A DNA stretch of 64,000 bases from Phaeosaccion multiseriatum (taxonomy: Eukaryota; Ochrophyta, other classes): assembly GCA_965112735.1 (NCBI GenBank), contig OZ218960.1:558001-622000 (forward strand). Direction: 5' to 3'. This document shows, in pieces, positions 23,998 to 35,131 of the stretch. A program made the translations under genes and the position numbers. The first letter of the stretch is position 1; every line of letters starts with the position of its first letter. Under the pieces are notes generated by a model, which did no database searches, had not been told where the DNA came from, and saw nothing but the letters and a program-made list of their open reading frames with translations.

Positions 23998-25327
23998 CTT
24001 GAAAATCGTGGTGGTGGTCGTGGTGGTGGTGGTGGTGCTGCTGCTGCTGCCGTCCAACCTCGCTCTCCATAGGCCCACCCCGGCTGCCGGGTGCCGCTAC
24101 TGTATCACCAACTGCTGCATCGTCCAGTCGGAGGCGCTTGGCCACAGGGTAGGTCGGACCCTCCTCCACATCCATGCCCTCCGTGCCATTATCCACCCCG
24201 GGAGCCACTCCCTCAGCCCATCCCCCGGGGGGGGAAGGCGCTTGCCGCTGACATCGGGCGGACGCGGACAGCGGGCGCTTCCTTCGGCTCCCCCCGCCCG
24301 GCCTCCTGCTCCTTCTGCTGCTGCTGCTGCTGCTGCTGCTGGTGGTGGTGCTACCAAGAGAACTGGTGCTCTCCTCCTCTTCCTCCTCCTGCTGCTGCTC
24401 CTCCTCCTCCTGCTGCTGCTCCTGCTGCTGCTGCTCCTGCGGCAGAACTGCTGCTGGTGTTCCCTCTCCTTCACCCCCTGCCGCCGAAGTCGACGGTTGC
24501 GCGTCCTTCTCCACCTCCTCCGCCTTCACCTTCTCCTCTTCCCCCTCCTCCTTGCTCCGCTGCTGCTCTATTCCCCTCTCTTCCTCTGCCCTTGCTGCTA
24601 CTCTCCCCCCCCCTGCTGCTGCTGCTGCTGCTGCTGCTCCTGCTGCTGCCACTTCCCCTCCCCCACCCCCGAGACGGCGAGTGAGGCTAACAATAGCCTC
24701 CACCGCAGTGAGACCCTGCCCCTGCAGAACGCGCATGGCAGCGGCCACAAGAAGGGCCCGACGAGCATCTTGCGAGGAGCAGCTGTAACGAACTACCATG
24801 TCGGAAATCTCTCTCTCCTCGGGCTCTGCGGGTTGGAGGGTTGGGGGGGAATAGACAGGCAGGAAGTAGGAAGTAGATGTAAGTGGTGAGAAAGGGGCAG
24901 TATCGACGGGCTCACAGCAGTACAAACATCCGCATAAACATAGCTTGATCTGTTGTAAGGTGTAATTCACTGCCCAACCCCCGGGCGCTGAGTACGCTCT
25001 CTCACCTGGAGTGTCCAGGCCCTTGACCCTCGCCAGCAAGGTATTGACAGCGTCGAAGTGGCTGACGCCCCCCTGCCCGGTTAGCAGCTCCATCTGCCTC
25101 TCCACCGCCTCTCGGAACTCGCCCTCTGCCGCTTCCGCTGTCAGCACTCTTCCGCCACCCCCCCCCCCTCGTCCTCCTCCTCCTCCTCCTCCTCCTCCTC
25201 CTCCTCCTCCTCCTCCGTCACTGGTCATGCTGCTATCGCTGGTAGGGCTGTCACGGCCGCTCCCGACGCCCCTTCTTCTCCGACGAGTAGGGGTGCTGGG
25301 GCCTTCCCCACTCCTTTCCCTTCCCAT
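23228..25327 (-). CDS. Low-complexity Gln/His/Gly-rich protein with a UBA-like segment, function unknown
   Basis: Two exons, 25327-25007 and 24823-23228, about 640 residues. After a Gly run, the ordered parts are FREAVERQMELLTGQGGVSH and, across the intron, SDMVVRYSCSSQDARRALLV followed by AAAMRVLQGQGLTAVEAIVS. The second stretch resembles a UBA-type three-helix fold (SSQDARRAL, then a later VEAI), but I cannot confirm it. The rest is poly-Gln, His, Ser and Ala with AAVGDTVAAPG and QLVIQQHGG, two copies of the dispersed 15-bp motif. The C-terminus LSPQMSDDTPHSKRPRMA resembles a nuclear-localisation and phosphorylation tail. The ATG at 25327 is the first in frame; open sequence upstream (RKLGGRDYRNYRTLLRDDG in another frame) may be a missed 5' exon. 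A nuclear regulatory role would be a guess. Confidence 0.65.
23438..23452 (-). repeat. 15-bp motif, exonic CAG-form (exact)
   Basis: Read as QLVIQQHGGG in the unknown Gln-rich protein. Confidence 0.88.
24100..24114 (-). repeat. 15-bp motif, exonic CAG-form (exact)
   Basis: Read as AAVGDTVAAPG in the same unknown protein, in a different frame from the copy at 23438. Confidence 0.88.
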
Positions 25328-26608
25328 CGTCTCTGAGCAGTGTACGATAGTTCCTGTAATCGCGCCCCCCGAGCTTGCGCTCAAGTGTGGCACTCAGATC
25401 CACTCCTAAAGACCCTCTATTCCCTGCCGTGCAGACGGAGTGCCTGCTAATGCTTCCTCTTCTTCTCTTCTCACTCCTCCTCACTCGCTCTTCCCCCCTC
25501 TGCCCCGCTTCCCCTCCCCCAGAGTCCTGCTCCGCCGCCGCTGCTAATGGCGCAGCCCTAGGTGACAGCACACTTTTCGGACTAGGAACCCCCTCACACA
25601 GCTTTACCTGCGCGGAAGAGCACTCGTTTTATTCCTCCCCCCCTCCTTTCCCTCCCCTTGTCCAACCTCGCCCCACCCTCTCCTTCTTTCGTCTCAAAAG
25701 AGCGTAGTAGGCAGACAGAGCGACCCGAAGAAACAAACAAGCCTTCCACTGCAAAGGCTCCTCCTAATAATGTGGTCCCTGTGTGTGGGGGGTCTCTATC
25801 ACAAGAGACGGTCCGCCCTGTTGGGGGCGGGCGTCGAGCAGCATTCCCGAGGGGGAGGCCTGACCTAAGAGTAAAATGGAAAGGATCTCGAGCCTTTACG
25901 TTATATAGGGAGAGAGAAGAGAGAGAAAAAAGAAAAGGGGATGGATGCATTAAAGATGACCCCGGTGCTAAGAGACTGCGCGTCTATATTTATCTTTATT
26001 TGTCTCCCTAGTAGGCTGGTAGGGGAGCGATTGGGACTACCGCGATGGATGGCACCCGATGGTAGTGCTACGTAGAGGCGCTTCTCGGCTGAGCCAAGGC
26101 CTTGTTGGCGCTTGGCACAGCTTTGGGCAGAGCGGTGGCACAGCTTCAGCACTTCAAACCTGATACCTGATACCTGGCACGCACACACCTGCATCATACG
26201 GACCAAGGGCCCCCTCTCGCCCCCCTCAAATGGCCTCGGTAAGTAACGTACTTGAAGAACTACTCCTCGCACCACCCTCAAATCACTCTTCACAGCACTC
26301 TTCAAGCTCTCTCATAGACCCCTTCCAGGCCCCTCAGCTGCCCCTGTCCACAGCTCTGCGCTGTGGCGCGAGTGTCGATTCGGTAGTCGACAGTCGGCAA
26401 GTCGGCGCATCCATGGCTTTGTCTTGTCGGGGGGCAGAGTTACCACTCCCTCCCACTCAGGACCCCACTACCTCTCCCGCCTGACATCCCCAGCCATCAC
26501 TGATGCCTTATGCCAGAAGACTGCCTTCTTCGAGAGTCTCTTCGAGAGAAAGAGTAGGCACAGACTGCTGCTCTGCTGTATCACCAACTGCAGCAGCTGC
26601 TCCTGCGG
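25328..26608. other. Interval with the purC 3' UTR and the 5' region of the unknown protein
   Basis: Contains one exact 15-bp motif (26576) and unassigned open sequence at 25328-25420 that may be a missed exon. Otherwise nothing recognised. Confidence 0.45.
26576..26590 (-). repeat. 15-bp motif downstream of purC (exact)
   Basis: CAG-form in purC sense, about 20 nt past the stop codon, so probably in the 3' UTR. Shows that the motif is not kept only for its peptide. Confidence 0.85.
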
Positions 26609-29531
26609 CTATGCCTCGCTTCGGCCTGCCAGAAACCCAGCCACAGCAGCAGTAATCTGTGCGTTGACCCCTCCTCCTCCTCCTCCTCCTCCTCCTCCTC
26701 CTCCCTTCCCGCTCTCCTCCTCGGGAAAGACAAATGTTTCCCCTGTGATCATCTCGTAGAGCATAATGTAACGCCTCGACAGCTCCGTGATCAGCTCGGG
26801 AGGCGCGGAGGGAAGCACCTCGTCTTTGTAGGGGTCACAATTCTGAAGGGGGGGAGGGAGGGAGAGGATGGGAGGAGGGAGGGAGGGAGGGGCGCGCACA
26901 GCAAGGAAACGCCGGGGACCAATGTGAGCCGTCTTTGGAGCTGTTGTGTGGTGTGGGAGAGTACTTTGTCCAGTGCCGTGCCTGGTGAAGTGCTGGGCTG
27001 TGCTGTGTCAGTCCATCAATCGCTCGCACACTCCTCTGAGGGCGTCAACGTCAATCAACCACCAATCCAACCAAAAGTCAACCAATCATCCACACTCCTT
27101 GTCTTGATGTTCTCCGACTCCTGCCCTTCCCCAACACTCCCCTCCCCTCCTCTCCACTCCTCTCCACTCCCACCCACTCCGATACCTTCGCACACCGCAC
27201 GTACCGCCGCGAACCACTTCCTCAGAAACTCCTTGTCAATGTTCTCCGGCTCCTTCCCCTCCGCCAGCCTCGCCTCGTATCCCTCCCTCACCCAATAGCG
27301 GCTGCTGTCCGGCGTGTGAATCTCGTCCACCAACACCACCTGGAGTGAGGTGTATTCGAAAGTCAATGAATGGTTTGTTACAGCCGCTGACGATATCAAC
27401 ATCAACATCAACATCAACACAGCTTGACACAGTGGCGAAAGCGGGTGGGGTCACAGTTTGGCATACAAAAGCCGTACCATACCACCACCAACTCATCAAT
27501 CATTGACGTACTGCTGATTGTGCAACAATACGTGACATACATCGATTCCACTCCAAATATCCTCTCAAAAACTGAAAAACTGAACGAAATGGAAAATATA
27601 CGTGATGCGTATACGTATAATAACATCAACAAAACACGCCCACCTCCTTCCCTTTCCCTTCACACCTACCTTGCCCGTGGATTGGTCCTTGCCCAGCTCG
27701 TACTTGGTGTCTACAAGAATCAGCCCTCTCTTGGCCGCTTCCTCCTGTCCGAAGGCGAAGAGCTCGTGCGATATCCTCGCGCACTCGTCCCAGTCCGCCT
27801 GGCTCATGCGACCGCTTGATACCACCTGTGCCCACCAGGGTCAGTCCGGTCGGGTTGGGTGGTGGGTTCATATCATATCACCAACGGCCGAGCATCGGTG
27901 AGGATGGAGGGGCCACAAGAGGAATGAAAGAGCAGAGAAAGAGAAGAGAGGAGGAGAAAGTCAGTCAAATAGATATACAATATCAAACTCCAATATCGAT
28001 CTGTCCTACCTACAATATCGAACTCCAATATCGACCTGTCCTATCTACAATATCGAACTCCAATATCGACCTGTCCTACCTACCTCTCTCGCACTGATGA
28101 GCTCGTCGTGTACTGCGTCCTTGGTAGTTGGTGTCAGGATGTTGCCCATAGGCAGCTTAGCGCTCTTCGTCAGCCCCTCCGGCAGGGAGTGCCCGCAGTA
28201 CTGGGTGTCGAGGGAGGAGGGTGGTCCAGGGGGGCAGGGGGGGGGGGGGGGGTTGAGTTTGTGAGTTTGAGTTTGAGGTCGAGGTCCATCAGTGGGGATG
28301 GAAGGAAGGGCGGAGATGAATGAATTGCTTCGGTAAACTGCTCTCACCTCCCTCACGCCCTTCAACTCCGTCACTCGATACACTCCTCTGACACCACATT
28401 CTCAGCTCCCTTACCCGCTTCGACCTGACACTCGGTACTGCTCTCACTCACCTCCCTCACACCCCTCTCCTTCCTTCTACTCTGACACCAGGTACGCACT
28501 GCTTTGCCCTCTCCCCCCCCCCCCCCTCTACGCCCTACTCACCTCCCGGACGCCCTTCTCATAGTTCTTCCAGATGGACGTGTCTGTGGAGCCCGTCATG
28601 TACCCACGCATCACAAACTCGACGGGGAACACCTGGCGGCGGATGGCAGTGGATGGGTGGGGGGATAGGCAGGGGGCAGGGGTGAGGGGAAAGAGGCCGG
28701 GGATGGCAGTGGATGGGTGGGGGGGGGGGGTGGGTAGTGAGTGGGGGTCAGGGGAGGGTGGGGGGCAAGGAGGCTGAGAGAGAGGGAGACATGCATGTGA
28801 TGGGAAGATGATTGGAGCAGACGTGCTGTGCTATGGCTTGCTGTTGCTCACCGATGCCGAAAGAGGGGCAAGCGCAGAGAGGAGAAGAGATACAAGAGAG
28901 GAGAGGAGAGGAGAGGCGAGACGAGAAGAGAAGAGGAAGCGTTCACGTTCTGTTACCTCGCACTTCTTGCCGACGGTTACATTAGGGTGTGGCACGCTGA
29001 GCACATGGTTGGCGATGATGTGTTGAGTTTTGGAGAACCACCACGCCGAGGTGAGGTTGAGCACGCTGCCCTTAAAGGGGATGGAGGCCAGCTGTCGGTC
29101 GAAAGCGCTCTGGCGGTCGGTGCTCACCAGCACCAGGCAGTCTTGGCACGTGTACGTGTCGCGCACCTGCGCAGAACCGGGCGGGAGGATGGGTGGGAGA
29201 ATGGGGGATGGGGAGGGGGCTTCGAGCAGGGACGGACGACCACAGGGAGGGACAGAGACACACAGAGAGAGAGAGGGAGGGAGAGAGATATAGAAGGAGT
29301 TCAGTACACACTCCTCACCTTGCCCACGTATCGCTCGTCGTATTTGATGGTGTCTTTGTCGAGCTCGGTCAAGGCTATGCATTGTGTGTGTCTTGCTGCG
29401 TCGATGCGAGGGAGATAGCCTTGCGTGCGGGCCTTCGCTTCTTGTACGATCGCTGCGCCGCTCGTCAGCTCCACGCCACTGGCATGAGAAGCAGCAGGAG
29501 TGGACTGCTTCTTCGCGAGGACAGCCGCCAT
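26609..29531 (-). CDS. purC: Phosphoribosylaminoimidazole-succinocarboxamide synthase (SAICAR synthetase)
   Basis: Purine biosynthesis: CAIR plus aspartate plus ATP gives SAICAR. Seven exons: 29531-29319, 29166-28957, 28632-28543, 28200-28084, 27825-27670, 27339-27205 and 26842-26609; about 384 residues with consistent phases. Motifs in order: YVGKVRDTYTC, STDRQSAFDRQLASIPFKG, LNLTSAWWF, FVMRGYMTGSTDTSIWKNYE, YCGHSLPEGLTKSAKLP, DTKYELGKD, VVLVDEIHTPDSSRYW and IDKEFLRKWF. This is the stand-alone type (yeast Ade1), without a fused AIR carboxylase. The C-terminal ITGETFVFPEEE is followed by a poly-Gly run. No clear plastid presequence is visible. Divergent from the ERF4-family gene, 179 bp between the start codons. 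Confidence 0.95.
27978..28082. repeat. ~36-bp tandem repeat, three copies
   Basis: Unit contains ATATCGAACTCCAATATCGA and CTGTCCTACCTAC; lies in the purC intron, ending at the donor of exon 28200-28084. Confidence 0.88.
28641..28716 (-). repeat. Two intron-end motifs, CC-form at 3' splice site
   Basis: Exact copies at 28641-28656 (8 nt from the purC acceptor) and 28701-28716 in the same intron. Confidence 0.85.
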
Positions 29532-29710
29532 TATTGCCTGTCGAAAGCACCTCTCTCTTCCTCCCTCCTCACTAAAAGATTTTCTTTTTTACTTCGCTTT
29601 TCCCTCTTCACGACAATGATCAAAAGTCAATAGATTTAGAGGCATATAGAAAGACGGCCTGCCTTCCAAACAACGATCCAACCTCCTCTCCTTTTCATGT
29701 AATTGCCTAC
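29532..29710. promoter_or_regulatory. Divergent 5' interval, purC / ERF4-family gene
   Basis: 179 bp between start codons; unusually AT-rich for this window around 29575-29640. Confidence 0.5.
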
Positions 29711-30777
29711 GATGGTAGCTCTGCCAGAAGCTCCACAAGCAGGTACGGGCCCTAGAGCGCAGGAATTATTGCCACCATCAGCACCATCAGCGGTGCACGG
29801 GGAAGGGAGGGAGGAGGGGAATGGGGAGAGCGACGACAAGGGCCAGGAACGAGCAACGCTGCGACTGGAGCGGCAGGGAAGCTGCCACTATGATGACGCG
29901 TACCCGACCCAGCTTGAGGGGGTGATGGGGCGCGAGCAGTGGGACGAGGCCCTCGGAATGATAAATGAAGCCCTGCGGATGCGAATGCCCTGCGGTAAGA
30001 CGTGCACACCTTGGGGTTGCTATGGGATGAGGATTTCTGCTCTGCTCTACTCTGCTCGGCTCTGCTCGACTCTGCTCGCTCTGGTGTGGTCTTCCCTTTT
30101 CTCTGCTCTGCTTTGCTCTGCTCTGCTCCTTTCCCTCTCTTCTCCTCATGTTGCTCTGCTCTGATTGCTCTGCCCTGCCCTTATCTTACGTCTCTGCTTT
30201 GCTCTCCCTCTCCAGGCCCTGCCCGATGGTCTGCCTACTTGTGCTGCCCCTGCTCCTGCGGCGTTTCGCTCTTTAGCTACATCTCGCAGCTACGGGAGGC
30301 GAACGTGAGTGAGTAGTGAGCATTTGCCGCCTCTTGCTACCGCCTCTACTGCCTCTACCCTGTCTCCCCTCCTTTCCCCTTCTCTACACCCTCTCTACCC
30401 GTTCTACCGCCTGTATCGTCTCTGCTACCACGCCTTTACGTTACCATTGTGGGGAGTCTTTGTGAGGCTGATGACCGCTTGCGTCAGTGATTCGTTCACC
30501 CATTTCACGCTCCAAACCCTCCTCTCCCTCCTCCACCTCCTCCCTCCCTCCTCCTCCTCCCTCCCTCCCCCGGCGCCACCAGAGAGGCGCCTCCGAAGTG
30601 ATTGGCTTCGTGAACACGCGACTCCGGACCCGAGGGGTGGAAGTAGAGTACTGCTTACGGCAGGGCTCTGGGCTCCTCGCAGCGGCGCCTACCTGTATGG
30701 AGGTGCGGTACCTGCCTCCTCGGTCGCCACCCGGGGGGGTTGTTCCAGGGGGGGAGGTAATTAGCACTGAGAGATAG
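29711..30777 (+). CDS. GOLGA7/ERF4-family palmitoyltransferase cofactor
   Basis: Small protein (about 190 residues) related to yeast Erf4 and animal GOLGA7, which stabilise DHHC palmitoyltransferases at ER/Golgi membranes. Three exons: 29711-29994, 30216-30304 and 30583-30777. The signature is YPTQLEGVMGREQWDEALGM, matching the family's FP.ELEGRI...F...I.. pattern. Next is a Cys-rich central segment (WSAYLCCPCSCGVSLF), which in relatives carries palmitoylated cysteines. The last exon, EVIGFVNTRLRTRGVEVEYC, corresponds to the family's C-terminal helix and strand. The first in-frame ATG is 29711. The family call rests on short motifs, so orthology is likely but not certain. Confidence 0.72.
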
Positions 30778-31340
30778 CATTTGGAGATGGTGATGCAATT
30801 GCAAGCCTTAGGAGCTACAGGGCCAACATCAGGAGGGTAGGAGCGCAAGTGTTGGTGTGTTAGCAGTTGCACCAGGGGCGTTGTGAGGTGTAGACGAGGC
30901 GCTGAGCTGGGCAAGACAAGCGCCGAACAGCGATGGGTGTGGGGGTGTAAGTAAGTAAGTAGGGCGCGAGGGAGGCGCAAGGCGAAAGTGTGGAAGGATG
31001 ACAAGGAGGAAACTCTCTCGGTCGGCTCACATTGTAGATAGATAGACCATGAGGGATTGTTGATTCGAGTGTGCAAACCAACTGTAACCCACGAGCAAAG
31101 ACGAGGACTGGGACCCCTCGAAGTGATCTGTATATACATTACATAACATTACATGACATTACATGGTGCGGCCGAATGAGTATGATTGAGGATCCTATCC
31201 TCTCTCTCTGTGTGTGTGTGTGCGTGTGCCTCCTCTCATCCTTTTTCCCCTACCCTCCCACCCTTTCCTCGTGCGCTTCTCGCTCTCTCCCTATACCTTG
31301 TCTACCTTCTCTCCCTTCTATACCTTCCTCCCCTACCTCC
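30778..31340. other. Convergent 3' interval
   Basis: Contains a TTACATAACATTACATGACA stretch near 31138 and CCT-rich sequence from 31240. No gene seen. Confidence 0.45.
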
Positions 31341-34093
31341 CTAGTTCCCCCCTCCCGCCTTCCCCTTCCCCCTCCCCCTTCCCCTCCCCCTCCCCCTCCC
31401 CCTTCCCCTCCCCCTCCCCCTCCCCCTCCCTCCCCCCTTCCCCTCCTCCTTGCCCCACACCAGCATCGTACCAGGCTTGGCCAAGTCCCTCACAGATGCC
31501 GGTACAGCGAACACGTCTACATCCAACACCTCCTTGTAGTCCTTCCACTTCTTGTCAAAGAAACCCAGCGTCAGTCTGACCATGCGCCGAGCAACCGACG
31601 GAGGACTCGTCGAAGGCACCTCCTCAGCCTTTGCAATCCAGCAATGATAGTACGTATTGTCTTCAGGCCTGTCACTTCCACGTAACTCGCACTCCATGTT
31701 GGCAAGTAGACGTTTGGGGTAGCGCAGCCACCCCTGGGCATCCCACGGCCCCGGCTCCTGCTGCTCCGCCGAGGACAAGGCCGAGGTGGAGGCCGGTGTA
31801 GAGACAGGGGTGGAGGTTCGCGCGGAGGCCGCCTCTTCCCTCGACAGGCTCAGGCTGAGTGGCCTTGGCGCGGGCCTTGCTGACCCTCCCTCGGTCGCTG
31901 CGGCATCAGGAGAGGCCTCCGAAACCTCCTTGCTCAGCTGCGGCTTGCTCTTCTTCTTGGGTGCCATCGGAGCTTGGCTCTTCTTGGCTTGTCCTTCGAG
32001 ACGAACCCCCTGGGCCTGCCGCCTCTCCCCCTCCCCTTCCCTCTTCCTCTTCCTCCCCTTCGCCATGGGAGCTTCCTCCTCCTGCTCCTCCTCCTCCTCC
32101 TCCTCCTCCTGCTCCTCCTGCTCCTCCTCCTTCTTCTTTTTCTTCTTCTTCTTCTCCTCCTCCTCCTCCTTCTCCTCCCCCTCCTCCTCCTCCTCCTCCT
32201 CCTCCTCCTCCTCCTGCTGCTCCTCCTCCTCCTGCTCCTCCTCCTCCTCCTCCTCCTCCTCCTCCTCCTCCTCCTCCATCGCGACAGCCCCCGCTCCGCT
32301 TTGGAGGACCTGCGCCCTTTGCACATTGTCCGTAGTAATGAGGGTCTGAGTGATGCTGAATGTGAACTCTCTCCACTTGTCCAGCTCCTCCCGGCTCACG
32401 TCTTCATAGTCTCCGTCGTCATATGTGATGGTGAACATGTCATCTGCTCCTCCTCCCCTCTCTCCCTCTGAAGACACCCTCCCCTCCCCTCCCCCTTCCC
32501 CACCTTCTCTCACTGGCGCTGGTGGCAGCCCCTCCGGGAGGAACGCCGTGACGGTGCCGGCATACGCCCTTCCGTTGCCGAAGACTTTCGCGATTCGGGT
32601 ACCCACCAGCTGCCGCGACTGCTGTATCACCAACTGCTGCTGTCGCCGCTGCTGCCATTGCTGCTGGCTGGCTGCCTCGCCCGCCAGTGACGACGGTGTC
32701 GCTCTGGAAGGCGTCGCCAGAGACGGCGTCTTCGCCGTATCACCAACATCTGTCTCTGCCACTGTCCCAGCAGCTGCCCCTGCCGTCTCCTCTCCCTGCG
32801 GGCCGTGAGGTAGAGGTGGAGACCCCCTCTGACCGCTCTCTGGCTCTTTCAGCACTCCTGCTCCTTCTCCTCCTTCTCCTCCTCCTCCTCCTCCTCCTCC
32901 TCCTCCTCCTCCTCCTCCTCCTCCTCCTCCTCCTTCTTCTTTTCCTCCTCCCTCTACTCCCTGATTCCCTTCTCCCCCCCCTCCGTCGCTAGCATGGGCC
33001 TCGGCCTCTCCTCGCTGCTGCTGTTGCTGCTGGGGCTGCGAGGAGGAGGAAGAGGACCTCCCCCCCGGGGTTGGGGTGGCCCCCGGGGTCGCCACGTGTC
33101 CATCTTGGAGGCCTCCCCCTTGGAGCACTTCGCTCAGAGCGCTAGACAGAGAGAGAGAGGGGGTGAGAGAGAGCGAGTGAGCGAGTGAGTGAGTGAGACG
33201 GGGTGAGTGAGAGAGAGAGTCGGATATGGAGAGAGGGAGCGAGAAAGATCTGGGGCAGGCAGGTGGGAGCGCCGGCATACCTTCCTTCTCCTTCTTGTTC
33301 TTGTTGTTGTTGACCACCACCCGCCGGACCCTTCCCGAGCCGTTCCTTCTCCCCCGACTCCACCCTGCGCCCCGAGTCTGGCGGGGATGTTGTCCCACCT
33401 ACTGCTGCTGCTGTATCACGAGCTGCTGCTGTATCACCAACTGCTACTGCTGCTGTAACTGCCGCCGTGAGGGGCGACGAGAGCGGCAAAGGCGAAGACA
33501 AAGACTCAGGCTCATCACCGGGCAAAGTGGAGGCGCTCCTTCCTTCCCTTCCGTCTGCGGTAGGACCCTTCTCGACCCTCTCCCCCTCCCTCCCCCCTCC
33601 CCTGCGGCTACCGCTGCCACCACTGCTGCTACTACTACCGGTCTTCGCCACTGGCAGGACCTTCCCCCCCACTGGAGTCGGAGGCCTTTCATCCTCCACC
33701 CCGTCAGCTGCCATCGCCATCGCCTCGGCCGTCGGTACTGTCAGGCGAGAGGCAGACGCAGCAGGTAAACAAGAGGAAGGAGAAGAAGAAGAAGAAGAAG
33801 AAGAAGAAGAAGAAGAAGGAGGAGGAGGAGGAGGAGGAGCCTGATGTATGCGATCCGAAGGCTCCGGAGCACCACCTTCGGAGGCCGCCCCCGCCCCCCC
33901 TGGAGCATGCTGTGGGGGCGTGACATCGGTACGGCCCCGTCCCCCACCCCCGCCGCGGAGGCTGAGGCTGGAATTGAGGCTGGAAGTGCTGGCCGGGCGT
34001 TTGGCATCATCGGGTGTGGTAACACTGTCCATCATTTCCCCCGGCTCGGAGGCCCGACTTCTCCCCCGTCCACTTCCACTGCCATCCTTCGCC

Positions 34094-34143
<50 letters not shown>

Positions 34144-34479
34144 CGCCGCTGCCAAGTTCCGGCCCAGGACGATGCACTCACACACCTCCTTAAAGGTTAC
34201 CTCTTCACGATCTCCGTCGTCGTAGTTGACTAAGTAGAGGTCCACCCCTTCCTCTGTCTCGCGAGCAGCAACGTAGCGGGAGATGGTTCCGAAATACGCC
34301 TTTTGGCCGTCGCCGTCAGCGAAGAGCTTGGCCACTCGTTTCTGCAGTAGCGACAGGCCTGGGACCAGCGGGGGGGGACGCGAAGTAGCTGCAGAAGTTG
34401 TAGCGATCCTGTTGTCGCTCGACTCCACCCCTTGTCCTCCACCACCTTGAGCGGCAGTGCTTGGATGGGCCTCAACCAT
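31341..34479 (-). CDS. Protein with two Tudor-like modules and a conserved C-terminal domain, probably chromatin-associated
   Basis: Two exons, 34479-33281 and 33141-31341, about 1,000 residues. Module one, near residues 45-110: KRVAKLFADGDGQKAYFGTI then VDLYLVNYDDGDREEVTFKE. Module two, after QLVIQQSRQLVG: TRIAKVFGNGRAYAGTVTAF then MFTITYDDGDYEDVSREEL. Both match the V.K.F..G..Y.GTV...YDDGD.E pattern of small Tudor-like domains in plant and algal chromatin proteins. The C-terminal block has RYPKRLLANMECELRGSDRP, YYHCWIAKAEEVP and VRLTLGFFDKKWKDY, which I do not recognise. Between these are poly-Asn, Ser, Gly and a Glu/Lys tract with basic stretches. The first in-frame ATG is 34479. The histone-reader role is inference. 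Confidence 0.72.
32622..32636 (-). repeat. 15-bp motif, exonic CAG-form (exact)
   Basis: Read as QLVIQQ right before the second Tudor-like module. A degenerate copy at 32735-32749 reads DVGDTAK. Confidence 0.88.
33411..33443 (-). repeat. Tandem pair of 15-bp motifs
   Basis: Exact copy 33429-33443 and a variant 33411-33425 in exon 1 of the Tudor-like gene, read [16 protein letters not shown]. Confidence 0.88.
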
Positions 34480-35131
34480 CCGCCCCGCCGTATCCTTGGC
34501 AGGAAGCAGCACGGGCTACTCAGGCGCTGCTGCCGTGCTATCCTGCTCGTGTCCGTGACTCAGATCCTCGCCGCAGTCTCGCGGCGCAGAGGGTTATTGG
34601 GGTGAGTCGACAGTAGATCGACTCGAGATGGTCGACACGCCTTTTTGGAGAGGAGAAGCAGGGGAGGGTTCAGTCCCTTGCTGCTTTCGTCCTTCTCTTC
34701 CAGGGAACTCTTGCGATCATCCATACCATCGCTCCCGATACTGGGCTGTCTTCAGAAGCCGCCCCTTCTCTTTGCCGCGAACGACTTGTGGCCGTTCCAA
34801 ATTTGACAGGAACAAAAAGGTCCCCGCCTACCCCCCCCTGCGCACCGACGCCAGAAGGGCAGCCTCCTACCACGCCCCTCTATCCGGTGCTAGAAAAGGC
34901 CTGGAATAGCGCGAGGTTGCGCGGGGATAAAGTTATTTGGGGGGAAGAAGATATTTTATTGACTTAATGTAAACCTGTAAACCTGATCCAAATTCATTGC
35001 CTTTTTACACGGCTTTTCCGGGGAACCTGGAACCTATTACACGCTTTCCCCCAGAACCTGGAACCCAGAACCTTGTCAGGGGTCGAGCGGAGTGCGGAGA
35101 GCTTTCAGTGAAGAGCGCAGTCCAAAGCATC
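34480..35131. other. Intergenic interval
   Basis: Short direct repeats of GGAACCTGGAACC and CCAGAACCTGGAACC at 35020-35075; AT-rich at 34935-35000. No gene seen. Confidence 0.45.

Noticed and set aside
23432-24889. 485-residue plus-strand ORF
   Set aside because: Leu-rich reverse complement of Gln codons in the unknown minus-strand protein.
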